A program made the position numbers and the translations under genes. The notes below the pieces were generated by a model, which saw only the letters and a program-made list of their open reading frames with translations, was not told the DNA's origin and searched no databases. Source: Phialophora verrucosa (taxonomy: Eukaryota; Ascomycota; Eurotiomycetes; Chaetothyriales; Herpotrichiellaceae). From it: 64,000 nt of DNA. Positions 47,275 through 57,751 of the stretch are shown in pieces. The stretch is from positions 3,286,001-3,350,000 of the forward strand of contig MSED01000001.1 of the NCBI GenBank assembly GCA_002099365.1, written 5' to 3'. Within the stretch, counting starts at the first letter, position 1. Each line of letters begins with the position of its first letter.

Positions 47275-49112
47275 CTAACCAGCCTTCGTGAACTGTATCA
47301 GTGGGCCATCCCGTGCCGAGGCAATGTGGTCGAAGAGGGCGTATTCCAAGACATCAGCTCCCAGTCTTCTCTCTTCCCCCTTCCCAAGATATTCAAAATC
47401 GAACATATAAACAGCCCGCGCGATTGTGATATAAAGCTGAATGTACGCAAGCCTTCTGCCGATACATTGACGCGAGCCATACGAAAATGGCTGAAATGCT
47501 GCTCTGCATCGTTCCACCGCCTTCTCGCCACTCTCTTCAACAATCCACCTTTCAGGGATGAATCGATGTGCATCCGGATAGTTATACTCATTATGGTGAA
47601 GAGTATATATTGGAACGGCAAGCTCAACCCCTTCAGGAAAGTATTGGCCGAGGACCTGCAATCCTCCGGCTTCAACTTGCCTTGGCAATGGTCCTGCGAG
47701 GCTTGGGCTGATTCTGAGCGTCTCTTCCACAACGGCTTTGAGATACTTGCAACTATCCAATTGGGGCCCGAGCTTTATCTCTTCCACAGAATTGAAAGCT
47801 GATCGGATCTCTGATACCAGTTTCGCCTTGGCTTTGGGATAGTGGGATAGGTAGAAGAAGTTGGCGGCTATTTGAGTTGCTGTCGTATCTGAACCTGAAC
47901 AACTTTCTCAATCAGGAGATTCGATCATATCGAGAGCTCAACTCACCTCCAACGATCAAGTTGATACATTCCGCAATAAGTTCCGGTTGGCTCCGGTGAT
48001 ATGGCTCCCCGTTTTCATCTGTAGCGTTGGTTACATGGTTCAGGAAATCATGGTTTGGTCCCTCATTCTTAAGACGCTCGTCAAGCATCTTATGAGCGAA
48101 GACGTTGAGACCCGTTCCTTTGGCTGAGGTCCGGGGCATAAGATATTTCTCCAGGCCCCATTTGCGGATAAACCCACTTGAACCTGCCTACAATCGAGTT
48201 AGTAGCCGGAGATACTAGAATTAGAAAAGGGGTAGGAAAAATATCCGGCACTTACAACTGAGGATAGGTGAATGTTGGCGTCCAGAATGCCAGGCATGTC
48301 ACGACCAAAGTCTCCTCTGAGCATTCCAAGTTCTTTACCAAATGTCAAGTCTGCCATCACGTCGAACGTCAAGTAGTTGGCCCAGTCGGCAAGATTTGCG
48401 GACCATTGTCCTACTGTAGAGTTTCCGAGTTGACTGACGCCCTGGTCAAAGAATTCCCGGATATGACGAAGGATTTTCGGCTCCATAGCGAACAGCGCAG
48501 TTTCTGTCATGCTAGGAGCAAGAATACGTCTTTTCCGGGCATGGACTTTTCTGTCGATCACACTGAAGGAACTGACGCTCCCGGCGCGATCAGTTACCGC
48601 TTCATAGAAGTCACCTTTCTTGACATTGGCGTTGATTTGATATATCTCTGCAACCATCATCAGCCATTGCTCGCTGATCGGATCAAGGGAAGATACCTTT
48701 GAGAGCTACAGCATCGTTTATGCATAATAGGTTTGGGGCGACACGAACGAAAGTGCCTATATTTTTGTTACGCAATGTGTTAGCTAGCTGATACGAAGAG
48801 TGGAGGGGCCAGATTATGGCCTACCATATTTTTTGTGTAAACGGTATATGTTTAGGTGTCTATCACCATTGTACGCATAATAGGCCTGGTATAATTCGGT
48901 GACCGAGGCCAGAAAGGGACCAGGATAACGGGATAGGGGGTGGAAATAGCGATTATAGATGACCTGAGCTACAATCTTTGCAAAGCTTCAGCGATTGACA
49001 ATACAGTTCGAACAACGTATACACCTACTTGGGTGGCTAAAAGAACCCCCAAAAAGCTTGCCAACGAGGTGAACGGTCTCTGAATCACTGCGAGAGAAAG
49101 TTCCGAAAACAT
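47275..49112 (-). CDS. cytochrome P450, cluster copy 1
   Basis: Minus-strand exons 49023-49112, 48825-48963, 48697-48756, 48256-48647, 47947-48187 and 47275-47894, giving 513 aa. An N-terminal hydrophobic anchor (residues about 15-30) leads into the hinge NRYFHPLSRYPGPF. The I-helix has GGSDTTATQ, the K-helix ETLR, and the PERW motif is present. The heme loop FSYGSRQCIG places the axial cysteine at about residue 451. All six conserved P450 regions are present, so it should be a functional ER-bound monooxygenase. The family resembles fungal benzoate/isotrichodermin-hydroxylase-type P450s. The start at 49112 is the only ATG that gives a normal anchor. It is divergent from the GST-like gene at 49896. 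Every intron matches one in the 51183-53040 P450. Confidence 0.92.
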
Positions 49113-49895
49113 AACTGTGACAGATACAGCCGAAATAACGGTGACAGAAGCTGATCCATAGAGCAACTCCACCCTCTAGTATACGAGAGAAGACATATCA
49201 ACCATTTGAAGCAATGTACTAGCACTATGGGTCGGCCGGCATAGGGGAGCTATGGCGAGGAGGAAGTGAAAGAGGGGACGGAGAGAATTTAGGACGCAAA
49301 GAGCCCTGGAATGCCGACGGAGGGGAGAAGACGGGAGCGGAAAGTGTACGATCTAGGGTGTAAGGGGGAACGACTCTATGCCGTTCTTCTTGATGATGTC
49401 TAAGTGGTTTTGAGAGATACACTCAGAAGGGTGGTACAAGAGGCGCTGGGACAGTTGGGTAAACACCAACCAAGCCTAGTGCATGAGCTGTACGATGAAA
49501 GCGGCCTAACATGGCTAGAAGAACAACGGAGAGCGGGTGGGGACGGAGCGAATATGGGGACGGGGCGAAGATGGGGACGGAGTGAAGATGGGGACGGAGT
49601 GGGGGTTAGGAAAGGGACGGAGAATGTCTAGCTTTCGCTTCTACATTGGATAAGCTGTTGTATCTCCAAACCCGAGTGTTCCAGAAACTTACGAGCAAGG
49701 ACTTCATGGAGTATTCACTTTGTCTGCCTTTTGACTCGTCGAGGATCCTTAATTAGTTGGCTTGAACACCTTCTGTCTGCCTCCGATTTCCTGTTTCTAT
49801 TGCAGAAGTGGCATCATTGGAAATCTGTCCTTACCACGTCTACTCACCCTCATCCTCGCCTTCTTCGCAAAAGAACAAGCTAATTTGCTCCAACG
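49113..49895. promoter_or_regulatory. divergent promoter region P450-1 / GST-like 2
   Basis: 783 bp between divergent starts. It contains purine-rich DNA and a 17-bp tandem repeat at 49539-49606. No gene is supported. Confidence 0.5.
49539..49606 (+). repeat. 17-bp G-rich minisatellite, four copies
   Basis: Four consecutive units start at 49539, 49556, 49573 and 49590, each of the form GGGGACGGRGYGAAKAT; the last copy degenerates to GGGGACGGAGTGGGGGT. The repeated G4 runs on the plus strand could fold into a G-quadruplex. It lies in the shared promoter region of a P450 and a GST-like gene. Confidence 0.85.
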
Positions 49896-50823
49896 ATGAA
49901 CGGACACACAGAGGAGGAAGAACCCTTCGTGTTGTATCGAAATCAGTGGTCAATATGTTCCTTGATGGTACGTCTAACTTTGCTAGCTGCTAAGACTCAT
50001 CCGCAGAAGCAAGGTATTGCGTACAGGGAGAAGGAGGTGGACATCCAACATGGCGAGCAAATGGAGGAGTGGTTTTTGTGCGACGTGAATCCAAAGGGCC
50101 AAGTATGACAAGTCAGTACCGTCCATCATGAAAACCCGATTAACAAAGGACGACCTAGGTGCCAGCTCTTGCCCATTCCAGGCTTCTACCCAATCCATTG
50201 ACGGATAGTTTGGAAATTACTTTTTACCTGTGTCAACACTATCCAGACTTGTGCCCACCCGCACAGTCTGAGCTGATTACAGACCTTCTCAAAGAGTTGC
50301 ACGATCTCAATTTTTTCGCCTTGTCATTCACAAAAAATCCAGAGCGAGCAAGTGGCTTGAGAGCTGCGGCTCAGCAAAGACTTGACATGCCAGACATCTC
50401 CGCACGCTATCGGAAGGCCCTCGAGGTCAAATTGGCCATGTTAGTGGTATTCGACAATGATATCCATTCAAGCGCGCAAGCTGACATTCGCAACCCTGGA
50501 GTGTGAGCGATTTCCATTACTACGGTCTTGCACCAGAACAGATTCATGAAGAGGAAACCAAAGCGCAGAAACTGTTGGACAAGCTCAACGCTATCCGCGA
50601 GGCACATGAAACCCAGGAAAGTCCCTGGATCTTTGGCACCAGATACGCGACGGCACTAGATGCACATTTGGTCCCTTTTCTGGCACGCCTGCATGATGTT
50701 GGTCGAGCAAATATGGTCGGAGTGGCCCTCAAGGCTTACCTTGGCCGCTTCATGGATACAGAGATGTGGAAGGAGCTCGTGGGAAGCGAAAGCACCATGT
50801 ACAACCCTACGAAGTCTACGTAG
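49896..50823 (+). CDS. GST-like protein, cluster paralogue 2
   Basis: Exons 49896-50102, 50159-50439 and 50502-50823, giving 269 aa. Motif order matches the 43750 gene: QWSICSLM, then EVDIQHGEQMEEWFLCDVNPKGQ. The intron falls before the cis-proline VPALAH; DSLEITFYLCQHYP, DISARYRKALE and FGTRYATALDAHLVPFLARLHDV follow. Exon 2 is 281 nt, identical in length to the paralogue, and the third intron junction is in the same phase. This confirms common descent. It is divergently paired with P450-1. Probable cytosolic glutathione-dependent enzyme; substrate unknown. Confidence 0.85.
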
Positions 50824-51182
50824 GTAGAATACGATACTAAGCTGAACTCATGGAGCAGCTCGATCTACTTAAGTGCCACCTGTCTCTTACCATTACACTT
50901 GCCAACTCGGGGGAGACCGGAAAATCTGTGCCACCTTTCGAGAATCATGGATCATCGCAACCCTTCTTTCATTCCATCAGACCTATCTTACCCTCAATAC
51001 AATATCATATCACAAATCAGGGAGCTAAAAGGTCTGTTGTGGGTAGGCTCGCACAGAGAGGACCCTGGCACGGACTTTTCTCGCCACTCTGTCTAAAAAT
51101 ATATTTTGGTAAAATCAAGGCGATGATAGAAGTTGCAAAAGGCTATCGATTCGAAATCTCTCCTGATTACTAGCTTAACCAC
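50824..51182. other. convergent intergenic region
   Basis: 359 bp between the stops of GST-like 2 and P450-2. No gene is supported. Confidence 0.5.
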
Positions 51183-53040
51183 CTACAGAATATCTGTCCT
51201 CTTAGTGAACTCGATCAGTGGCCCAACACGCGCTGCCGCGATATGATCAATCATTTTGTACTCCACCACCCCCGGGCCCCATTCCTCCTCTCGACCTTGA
51301 CCCAGATACTTGAGATCGTATAACCAGATGAGCCGCGCGACGAAAATGTACAGTTCAATGTAGGCAAGCCTTCTCCCGATGCACTGCCTCGAACCATACG
51401 AGAACGGCTGGAACGCGCTTTGAGCGTGCTTCAGTTCCTCCTTGTCGTCGGTCAGCCATCTTTCAGGCTTATGGATGTGATTGTCGGGAAAGTAATCTTC
51501 GTTGTGGTGTAGAGCGTAAACAGGCACGGCAAGCTCTGTGCCCGCTGCAAAATAGTTTCCCAAGACATTTAGACCACCTTCTTGAACCTGACGAGCCAGA
51601 ATTCCTGGAAGGCTAGGCGTTATGCGAAGGGTCTCTTGAATGACAGCCTTGAGATATTTGCACGAATCCAGCTTGTTCCCGAGCCTGATCTCTTCCAGCG
51701 AGTCAAACGTTGACCGAATCTCAGAAGTTAGGCGAGCTTTCGTGTCAGGGTTCTGCGTAATGTAGAACAGGTTCGCGGCGATCTGAGTTGCAGTGGTGTC
51801 GGACCCTAGGTAGACGGGTGAGTCAGTCATTCAGCCCCAGCCCTTAAACGTTGCAGACACAATTGAACTTGCCTCCAATAATGAGATTGACACATTCTGA
51901 AGCCAGTTCCACCTTGCCACAGTGTATCGGTCTGCCATCCTCATCCTTTGCATTTACCACATGTTCCATAAAATCATCCTTGGGTTCGGTGCTAACACTA
52001 TCCAAGCGATCTTTGAGCATTTTCTCGGCGAAATACTGCAACCTGACCGCGTTCCGATATATCACTGGGAAGAACAGCTTGTCAAGACCGTATCTCATCA
52101 GGAAATGTGATGAACCCGCCTAATGCCAAGTTGTCAGTACAGCGACCCCAGAGACACTCAAATGGTACTTACGATTGAGGCACGCCAGACGTTGAAGTCA
52201 ACGATGGTTGGTAGCTCACGGTATTCCGATGACCTGATCAAGTCAAGCTTTTTCCCAAATGTCATGTCGGCCATTACATCGAATGTGAGGTAGTTTCCCC
52301 AAATACCCATATCTGCAATCCACTTCTCACCCTTCTCGGTTGTGGAGACACGATTTTCCTTGGGAGCTTGATCAAAGAACTCGCGTATGTGGAATAGCAC
52401 AGTCTCTTCTCTTGCAGCCAGTGCAGCATCTGTCATGCCGGGAGCCAGAATGCGTCTCTTTCTGGCGTGCACTTTTCTGTTGATAACACTGAAGGAACTC
52501 GCCATTCCTCCAGCATGGTCTGTTGTCGCTTGGTAGAAGTCCCCCTTTTGGACATTTCCGTTGACTCGATAGATTTCTATACTGAAAATTTAGATAATGC
52601 ATTTATGAGATCAATTTTCAAGGAGTCACGGACCATGAAGAGCATCAGCGTCGCTGATCGAGACCATCCCAGGTGCAACTCGAACGAACTTGCCTAGCAG
52701 ACCGCATTAGCTTTATCCATGGAGATGGGTCAGCGAACGTCCAATCAAGATTACTGACCATATTTACAGTGCAGCTTGTAGACGTTGAGGTGTCTATCTC
52801 CGATATAGGCGTGGTAGACAGAGTACCATTCGGTAATAGACGCCCAAAAGGGCCCAGGATACTTGGCTAGGGGGTGGAAATATCGGTGGTACACCACACT
52901 ATAGAGCACCTAATCTGAATGTTAGCCAACGAATGGCAAGAGAGGAGGCATAGGAAACGGCGTACGTATATTGAACCGGCTATGATCAGTGCTGCAACAT
53001 ACGTCGCCGGGGACAAAGCGCTCGAGAGCCACAGCGCCAT
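51183..53040 (-). CDS. cytochrome P450, cluster copy 2
   Basis: Minus-strand exons 52966-53040, 52759-52909, 52634-52693, 52173-52576, 51873-52119 and 51183-51805, giving 519 aa. It has an N-terminal anchor, then HRYFHPLAKYPGPF, I-helix GSDTTATQ, K-helix ETLR, PERW and heme loop FSYGSRQCIG (Cys about 454). The exon pattern is the same as in the P450 at 47275; both have a 60-nt third exon, so they are duplicates. The intron at 51806-51872 begins with GC (GCAAGT) where copy 1 has GTGAGT. All catalytic motifs are intact. It is divergent from the dead GST-like gene at 53417 across 376 bp. Probably an ER-bound hydroxylase acting on the same or a related substrate as copy 1. Confidence 0.92.
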
Positions 53041-53416
53041 GTTAAGATTGTATCGTAGATGAGTTTTGGTAAATGGTAATTCTTGTATTGCCCGCGTTAT
53101 AACTTGCAACTTAATCTGAAAGGAGATGATTATCCTCCGTGGACCATGGCTGCTACTGTCCAGCGAGGGCCTGTCAAGATACAAGAGTGGAGCCTCCTGC
53201 ACCGCACCGGCCTCGCTCCGGCTTCGCTCCGGCCTGGTCACCCTTGCAGAGTGGTTTCACCAATCTTGGTGGCAACCGGAGTCACTCACCACGGCTGATG
53301 CTAGAAGAGTTGAACTGTAAAAGTGTAGAGACCTGTGCAGCTAGGCAGCAATGCACTCCTTGTGGATGGCTATATACTGATTCTTGTGAACACACTCTAG
53401 GTTAATTCATGCAACG
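53041..53416. promoter_or_regulatory. divergent promoter region P450-2 / GST-like pseudogene
   Basis: 376 bp. Contains a short direct repeat of the type TCGCTCCGGC at 53212-53235 with several CCGG/CGG triplets, potential zinc-cluster sites. Confidence 0.45.
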
Positions 53417-54315
53417 ATGACCACGTCTCCGTTCCAGAAGCAGCGGCCACGCGCAGAGACGCAGTACACTCTTTATCACCATCCCTACTCTATATGTTCT
53501 CTGATGACTTGCTATACACGGGTTGTTCGAGGAAGCCATATCGAATATGAGACTCTAAACGAGCCGGATATGAGTGAAGAGAGACGTCGACATCTTCGGT
53601 AGAGCACATCTCGAAGAACACTTTCTGTGTGACATCAATCCCAAGGGACAGGTACGCAGCCCCTCTCCTCTGCCTGAGAAGGACACACCGTGTTCCATAC
53701 TGTTTCAATCATATGCTTATTGCTAGTTCCGAGGAAAGTCCAGTCCTGAACGATCCAGCATTGTCCTCGTCTCCTCTCGCCGAGAGTTCTGAAATCTGTT
53801 TCTACTTCGCGGAGCTGGCTCTGCAACTCTTACCTCTTGAGCAGGAAGCAAATATCGTCAAATTGATTGACGAGTTGCACGCGATCAACTTCGCCAGTCG
53901 CCAAAGACCGCATATCATTCGAGACTTCAACGAGAGAGTTGGCCGCATTTTGGAGCAGAATAATCCAAGTCAGCATATCGGGATGCTCTCCAGTTCAAGC
54001 CGTGCGTCCAAGTGCTCCATGATACAGTACTTTTCTAGACCAACGTGCTAAAGGATGTCATGGCTTCTTCCTGAGCTATTTATTAGGCTTACATTGGATG
54101 AAGACTACAGCCTTCGTCCCGACAATGTGCTTGCAGCGGTGAGGCAAGCACAGACCTTTCTCTCTCAGATCAGGACATTATCGAATGCGTCAAAAGGCCC
54201 TCGGCTGCTCGGACAAAGTCGCCTAACCATGCTAGATTCGCAGGTAGTCCCGTTTTCAGCCCTGGTAGGCTTAGTAAATATGAAGAGATGGCCACTCCAT
54301 ATAGTAGTACTGTAG
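53417..54315 (+). pseudogene. GST-like cluster paralogue 3, decayed
   Basis: ATG 53417 starts a family-typical N-terminus (HHPYSICSLM). The frame then reaches TAG at 53600 because of a frameshift near 53575, while RDVDIFGRAHLEEHF and DINPKGQ continue in another frame. Exon 2 homology (LAESSEICFYF, then LIDELHAINFASRQ) again breaks near 53970, where the expected SARYRKAL equivalent (SAYRDAL) lies one frame over and meets TAG. The C-terminal part (54080-54290, with LLGQSRLTMLDSQVVPFSALV) is open in a third context and ends early. At least three lesions against two intact paralogues make this a pseudogene. It keeps the same divergent position relative to P450-2 as GST-like 2 has to P450-1. Confidence 0.8.
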
Positions 54316-54621
54316 ACTGTATGATTGTGTTGCGAGCAGAACGTTCAACGTGATCTAAATGAAATATCCTTTTCCAGGAAATCCACAGTACTGTACCGAG
54401 TATGGTTGTTTCCCCTTCCCCAAAGTATATTATTAATGATCATTCGGAAAATTCCGCAAAAGGAGGTCCTCGACATCTCAGTGCGGAGACACCGCCTCGT
54501 CCTTCAACATCACCTCTCTGGGGACATAGATGGAAACAGATCCGAGTTTTCCATCTCCTCGCCATTGGAAGAGGACTGGCTATACTTGTTTGATATCTCG
54601 TTGATAGCACTAGGTCCAAAC
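54316..54621. other. promoter region of the Zn2Cys6 regulator
   Basis: About 300 bp between the GST pseudogene and the regulator. No gene is supported. Confidence 0.45.
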
Positions 54622-57038
54622 ATGCCACGCAGAAGTTTTACACGCCCACGAGCGTGCGAGGAGTGCAAAAGGTAGGTCCCATGCCTTTTGTCTGGATGCC
54701 GTCTCACATGTTACTTACAGAAAGAAAGCGAAATGTGTGTGAATCTCCACCGCCAAGCAAGCCTGTGTTATATGGATATCATTAACGGCAGATGCCTACT
54801 AGGTGATATGCAACGGCCTTCTTGCGCATTATGCGTTCGAGTGGGATCAAAATGCATCTTTCCATTATTGAGACCTCGAGGTAACCCTAAACTTTCTGCA
54901 TACTACCATTAATCCATATGCTGATATCCTAACGGCGGCGTCGATAGACGATCCAGGACTCGAGAGCTCGACCGCCAAGTCTCCATTCAGACTCGATTTC
55001 GACGAACAAAGTCCCGATCTCATGGCCTCGATGGTTGATGTAGCTCCTCAAGGACTGTTTTTGGCTCTGATCAACTAACCACACTATCGCAGTTCGATTT
55101 CGGCTCCTTTGAAATCCCCGATTCGACTCTGGATAATGCAGACCCTCTCCAAAATCACGAACAGGCTCTCCTTTGTGGAATGCTTGACGACCGGGGCGGA
55201 CAAGCTAACATTTCTTCCATGCCTGCGAATTCTGATCTGTCTGAAAACGGATATCCGTTACAATTTGGCGAGAATGACAACCAATGCCACAACAGACAAT
55301 CCTTTTCTGCTACAGTTCAAAATTTTTCCTCCATTAGAGGTGATGGTGCCAATCATACCAGCAGCCCAATTTTCGATGTTGGAACGGAACACAAATATTC
55401 TTTACTCATTCCGGATGATGTTGCGGATGACTTGTAAGCTCCTAATACCTAGCTCTGTGTGAAAGACAGGCATAACAGAACATGTTTCAGGGTCGAAACA
55501 TTTTTCGATCGCATACATCCCTTCCTTCCGATCCTACATCGAGCTAGGTTTTATAGGAGGTTTTTGGATGAGAAAGGTGTCTGTCGGTATACTGTCCTCG
55601 ATCCCGAAGTTGCCCTCATGTTTAATGCCATGTTTGCACTTTCCTCCCGCTTCTCGCGGACGTCCTTCTTCAAGGATACGGCCGTCAAGCAACGAGGGGT
55701 GGGCTTCGCACTTCAGGCCTCGATGATCTACTCCGACGTCCTCCAGGATGCCTATAGTACAACACCAACTCTCACCCACTTGCAAGGCCTGATCTTACTT
55801 GCCTTCTACCACGTAACAGATGGCCCTGGTCCGTCTGCGTGGCTTCTCACCGGGCTATGTTGTCGATTGGCCCATCAGTTGGGACTTTCCACTATCGACC
55901 AGGATCTTATTGGAAGTCTTCCCCAAAGCAGCCAGAGTGAAACTCTTGTGACAGACGATTGGGTTGAAAGAGAAAGTGCTCGTCGAGCATGGTGGTCTCT
56001 CTGGGAGTTAGACTTGTTCGTATCAGATATTTCAAAGCGCCCCCCTGCCATCGCGCAGGGCCACATACTTGTCTTGCTACCCATTTCGGATCGACACTGG
56101 CTTTCGGAGACACCAGTCGCGTCGGCTCCTTTGCGTTGCGATCCTGAATCGGCGTGGAAGAGTCTGTATGGGACAGCCAATCAGGATGAACGCGCATGGT
56201 TTCTGGTGAGTAGATACTTGCTCTGGTTATCATTTCGTTCGAATGGAAACCGGCCGCAGTCAGCAGAAGCCAAATCGGCCATCGACTTGTCCATCAGCTG
56301 TTTCGTTATGGGTTTGCCGGACAATTTTCAATTCCGACGCGGCGCTACATTGGCATTTGACGACAAGCATTTTGCCCGAAGCAATTGGGTTATAGGGACG
56401 CATCTGATGTTGCAAGCGTCGGTCTCTCTTATCAACTCCTCCTCGAAGCTCGTGGCGCTGACGGATTGTCTGCAAGGGCGCGTTACCATCTCCACAAAGA
56501 TCCGGACCTAGGAGCCAACTTGGAGCTCGGCCGTAGCGAGCTCGAAACTGCAGGCCTGATGCTCGAAGAATGTCATGCAGCTCGCCAAGTTGACGACTTG
56601 ATCAAGCTGTGCGCAATGTGGCCGCCTGAGTTTATTCCCTGTGCCATGCCGATAGTCGCATGCCTCATTCTTGGCCCGAATGCTGCCAACATCATCAACG
56701 CTGCGTCAGCTCCGAACCAGAATGTCAGAGAAATATTGCAACTGACTCTGTCGCACTTCTCAAAATACTGGAATTTGGCAACGCTTGCTCTAGGTACGTA
56801 TTTCACTTAAGATGTGATAATGTTTTGCTATAGTACCCATATTGACGACCTTTTCTTTTCTCCTTCTTCTCTAGACTTTGCGTACACCGTTAAGCCACAA
56901 TGTGTCTCGGAATTGGAATCGATCCCCGCGAAAAAAGACCTAGCCACATATTGCCCGATGCTTTGCCCGAGACTAGAACAGCGAGCATACTCCATCACCG
57001 GCGGTAGCACCATGGCTGAACGATCAAGCATGTTATGA
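54622..57038 (+). CDS. Zn2Cys6 transcription factor with fungal-specific domain
   Basis: Model: 54622-54671, 54721-54734 (14-nt microexon), 54803-54880, 54948-55039, 55093-55433, 55491-56417, 56477-56793 and 56875-57038, giving about 660 aa. Splicing the microexon restores a perfect zinc cluster, CEECKRKKAKCDMQRPSC then ALCVRVGSKC, spaced C-x2-C-x6-C-x6-C-x2-C-x6-C. The fungal-specific domain carries VETFFDRIHPFLPILHRARF, the LQGLILLAFYHV and AWLLTGLCCRLAHQLGL motifs and RRAWWSLWELDLF. The junction at 56418-56476 uses a weak GTCGGT donor; without it the frame breaks, so a frameshift is an alternative. A strong GTGAGT at 56206 could mark an optional in-frame 54-nt intron. As a nuclear regulator inside the cluster it is the best candidate for pathway-specific control. 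Confidence 0.82.
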
Positions 57039-57751
57039 ATCTTTCTGCAAGAGTTTGTATGGGTATGGCATTAGGATGCCGGGTCGATTGGATTAGAAGG
57101 AAGAAGGTTGGCGGGGTCATGAGCAGACAGCTCGAATACTACTTCGAAGATCAACTCTTCATAATCATGACATAAGTATTCTGATGTACGCTGGCATGCA
57201 TGGATATGTAAGTGGGAGGGCCCCCCTCTTCCCCAGTTACCATTGAGTGAAACAAGGGACCAGACAACGTTGACATAATGTGCTTACCCCTTCTCTGCGA
57301 ACAGAGAATACTTAAATCCGAGAGCTTGTCCAGCTCCGCCCCCGAGCGCATGCAGGCCTCTTCCTTCAAGTTTGCCCTGGAAATCGGATCGCAGCTCCCA
57401 TCACGACACTCTCAGAAGGGATGTATGGCGCCAAAAGGGGCAGGAATGCAGTCTTCCATGCATGGGCCCCGGGTCAAATCGGTCGACGAGTAGAGTGTGC
57501 GTCGAGTCAATTGGGTCATCCCGAGGCACCACACCACTGCCGCCTACACACCAGGAGGCGTCTTGGTAGCGTCTATCGTAAATGAGCTTGTCATTCTTGG
57601 CCCCCCACCAATAACAATTTCCGTTGTTGGAGATCCACACGCGGCGTATTGTATTACCAAGCAAGAAAGAGTTTATATCAGCCACCTGTTGCTCTCCCTC
57701 TTCACTCTTGCCCAGTTGGACGACACTCTTCCAGACAGACAAACTTACGCC
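57039..57751. other. intergenic region
   Basis: About 0.7 kb upstream of the MFS transporter, presumably its promoter. Open frames here are short and unsupported. Confidence 0.5.

Noticed and set aside
56206..56259. In-frame 54-nt intron in the Zn2Cys6 regulator
   Set aside because: The GTGAGT donor is strong, but there is no clear branch site and the retained sequence reads like normal protein, so I kept it as coding.
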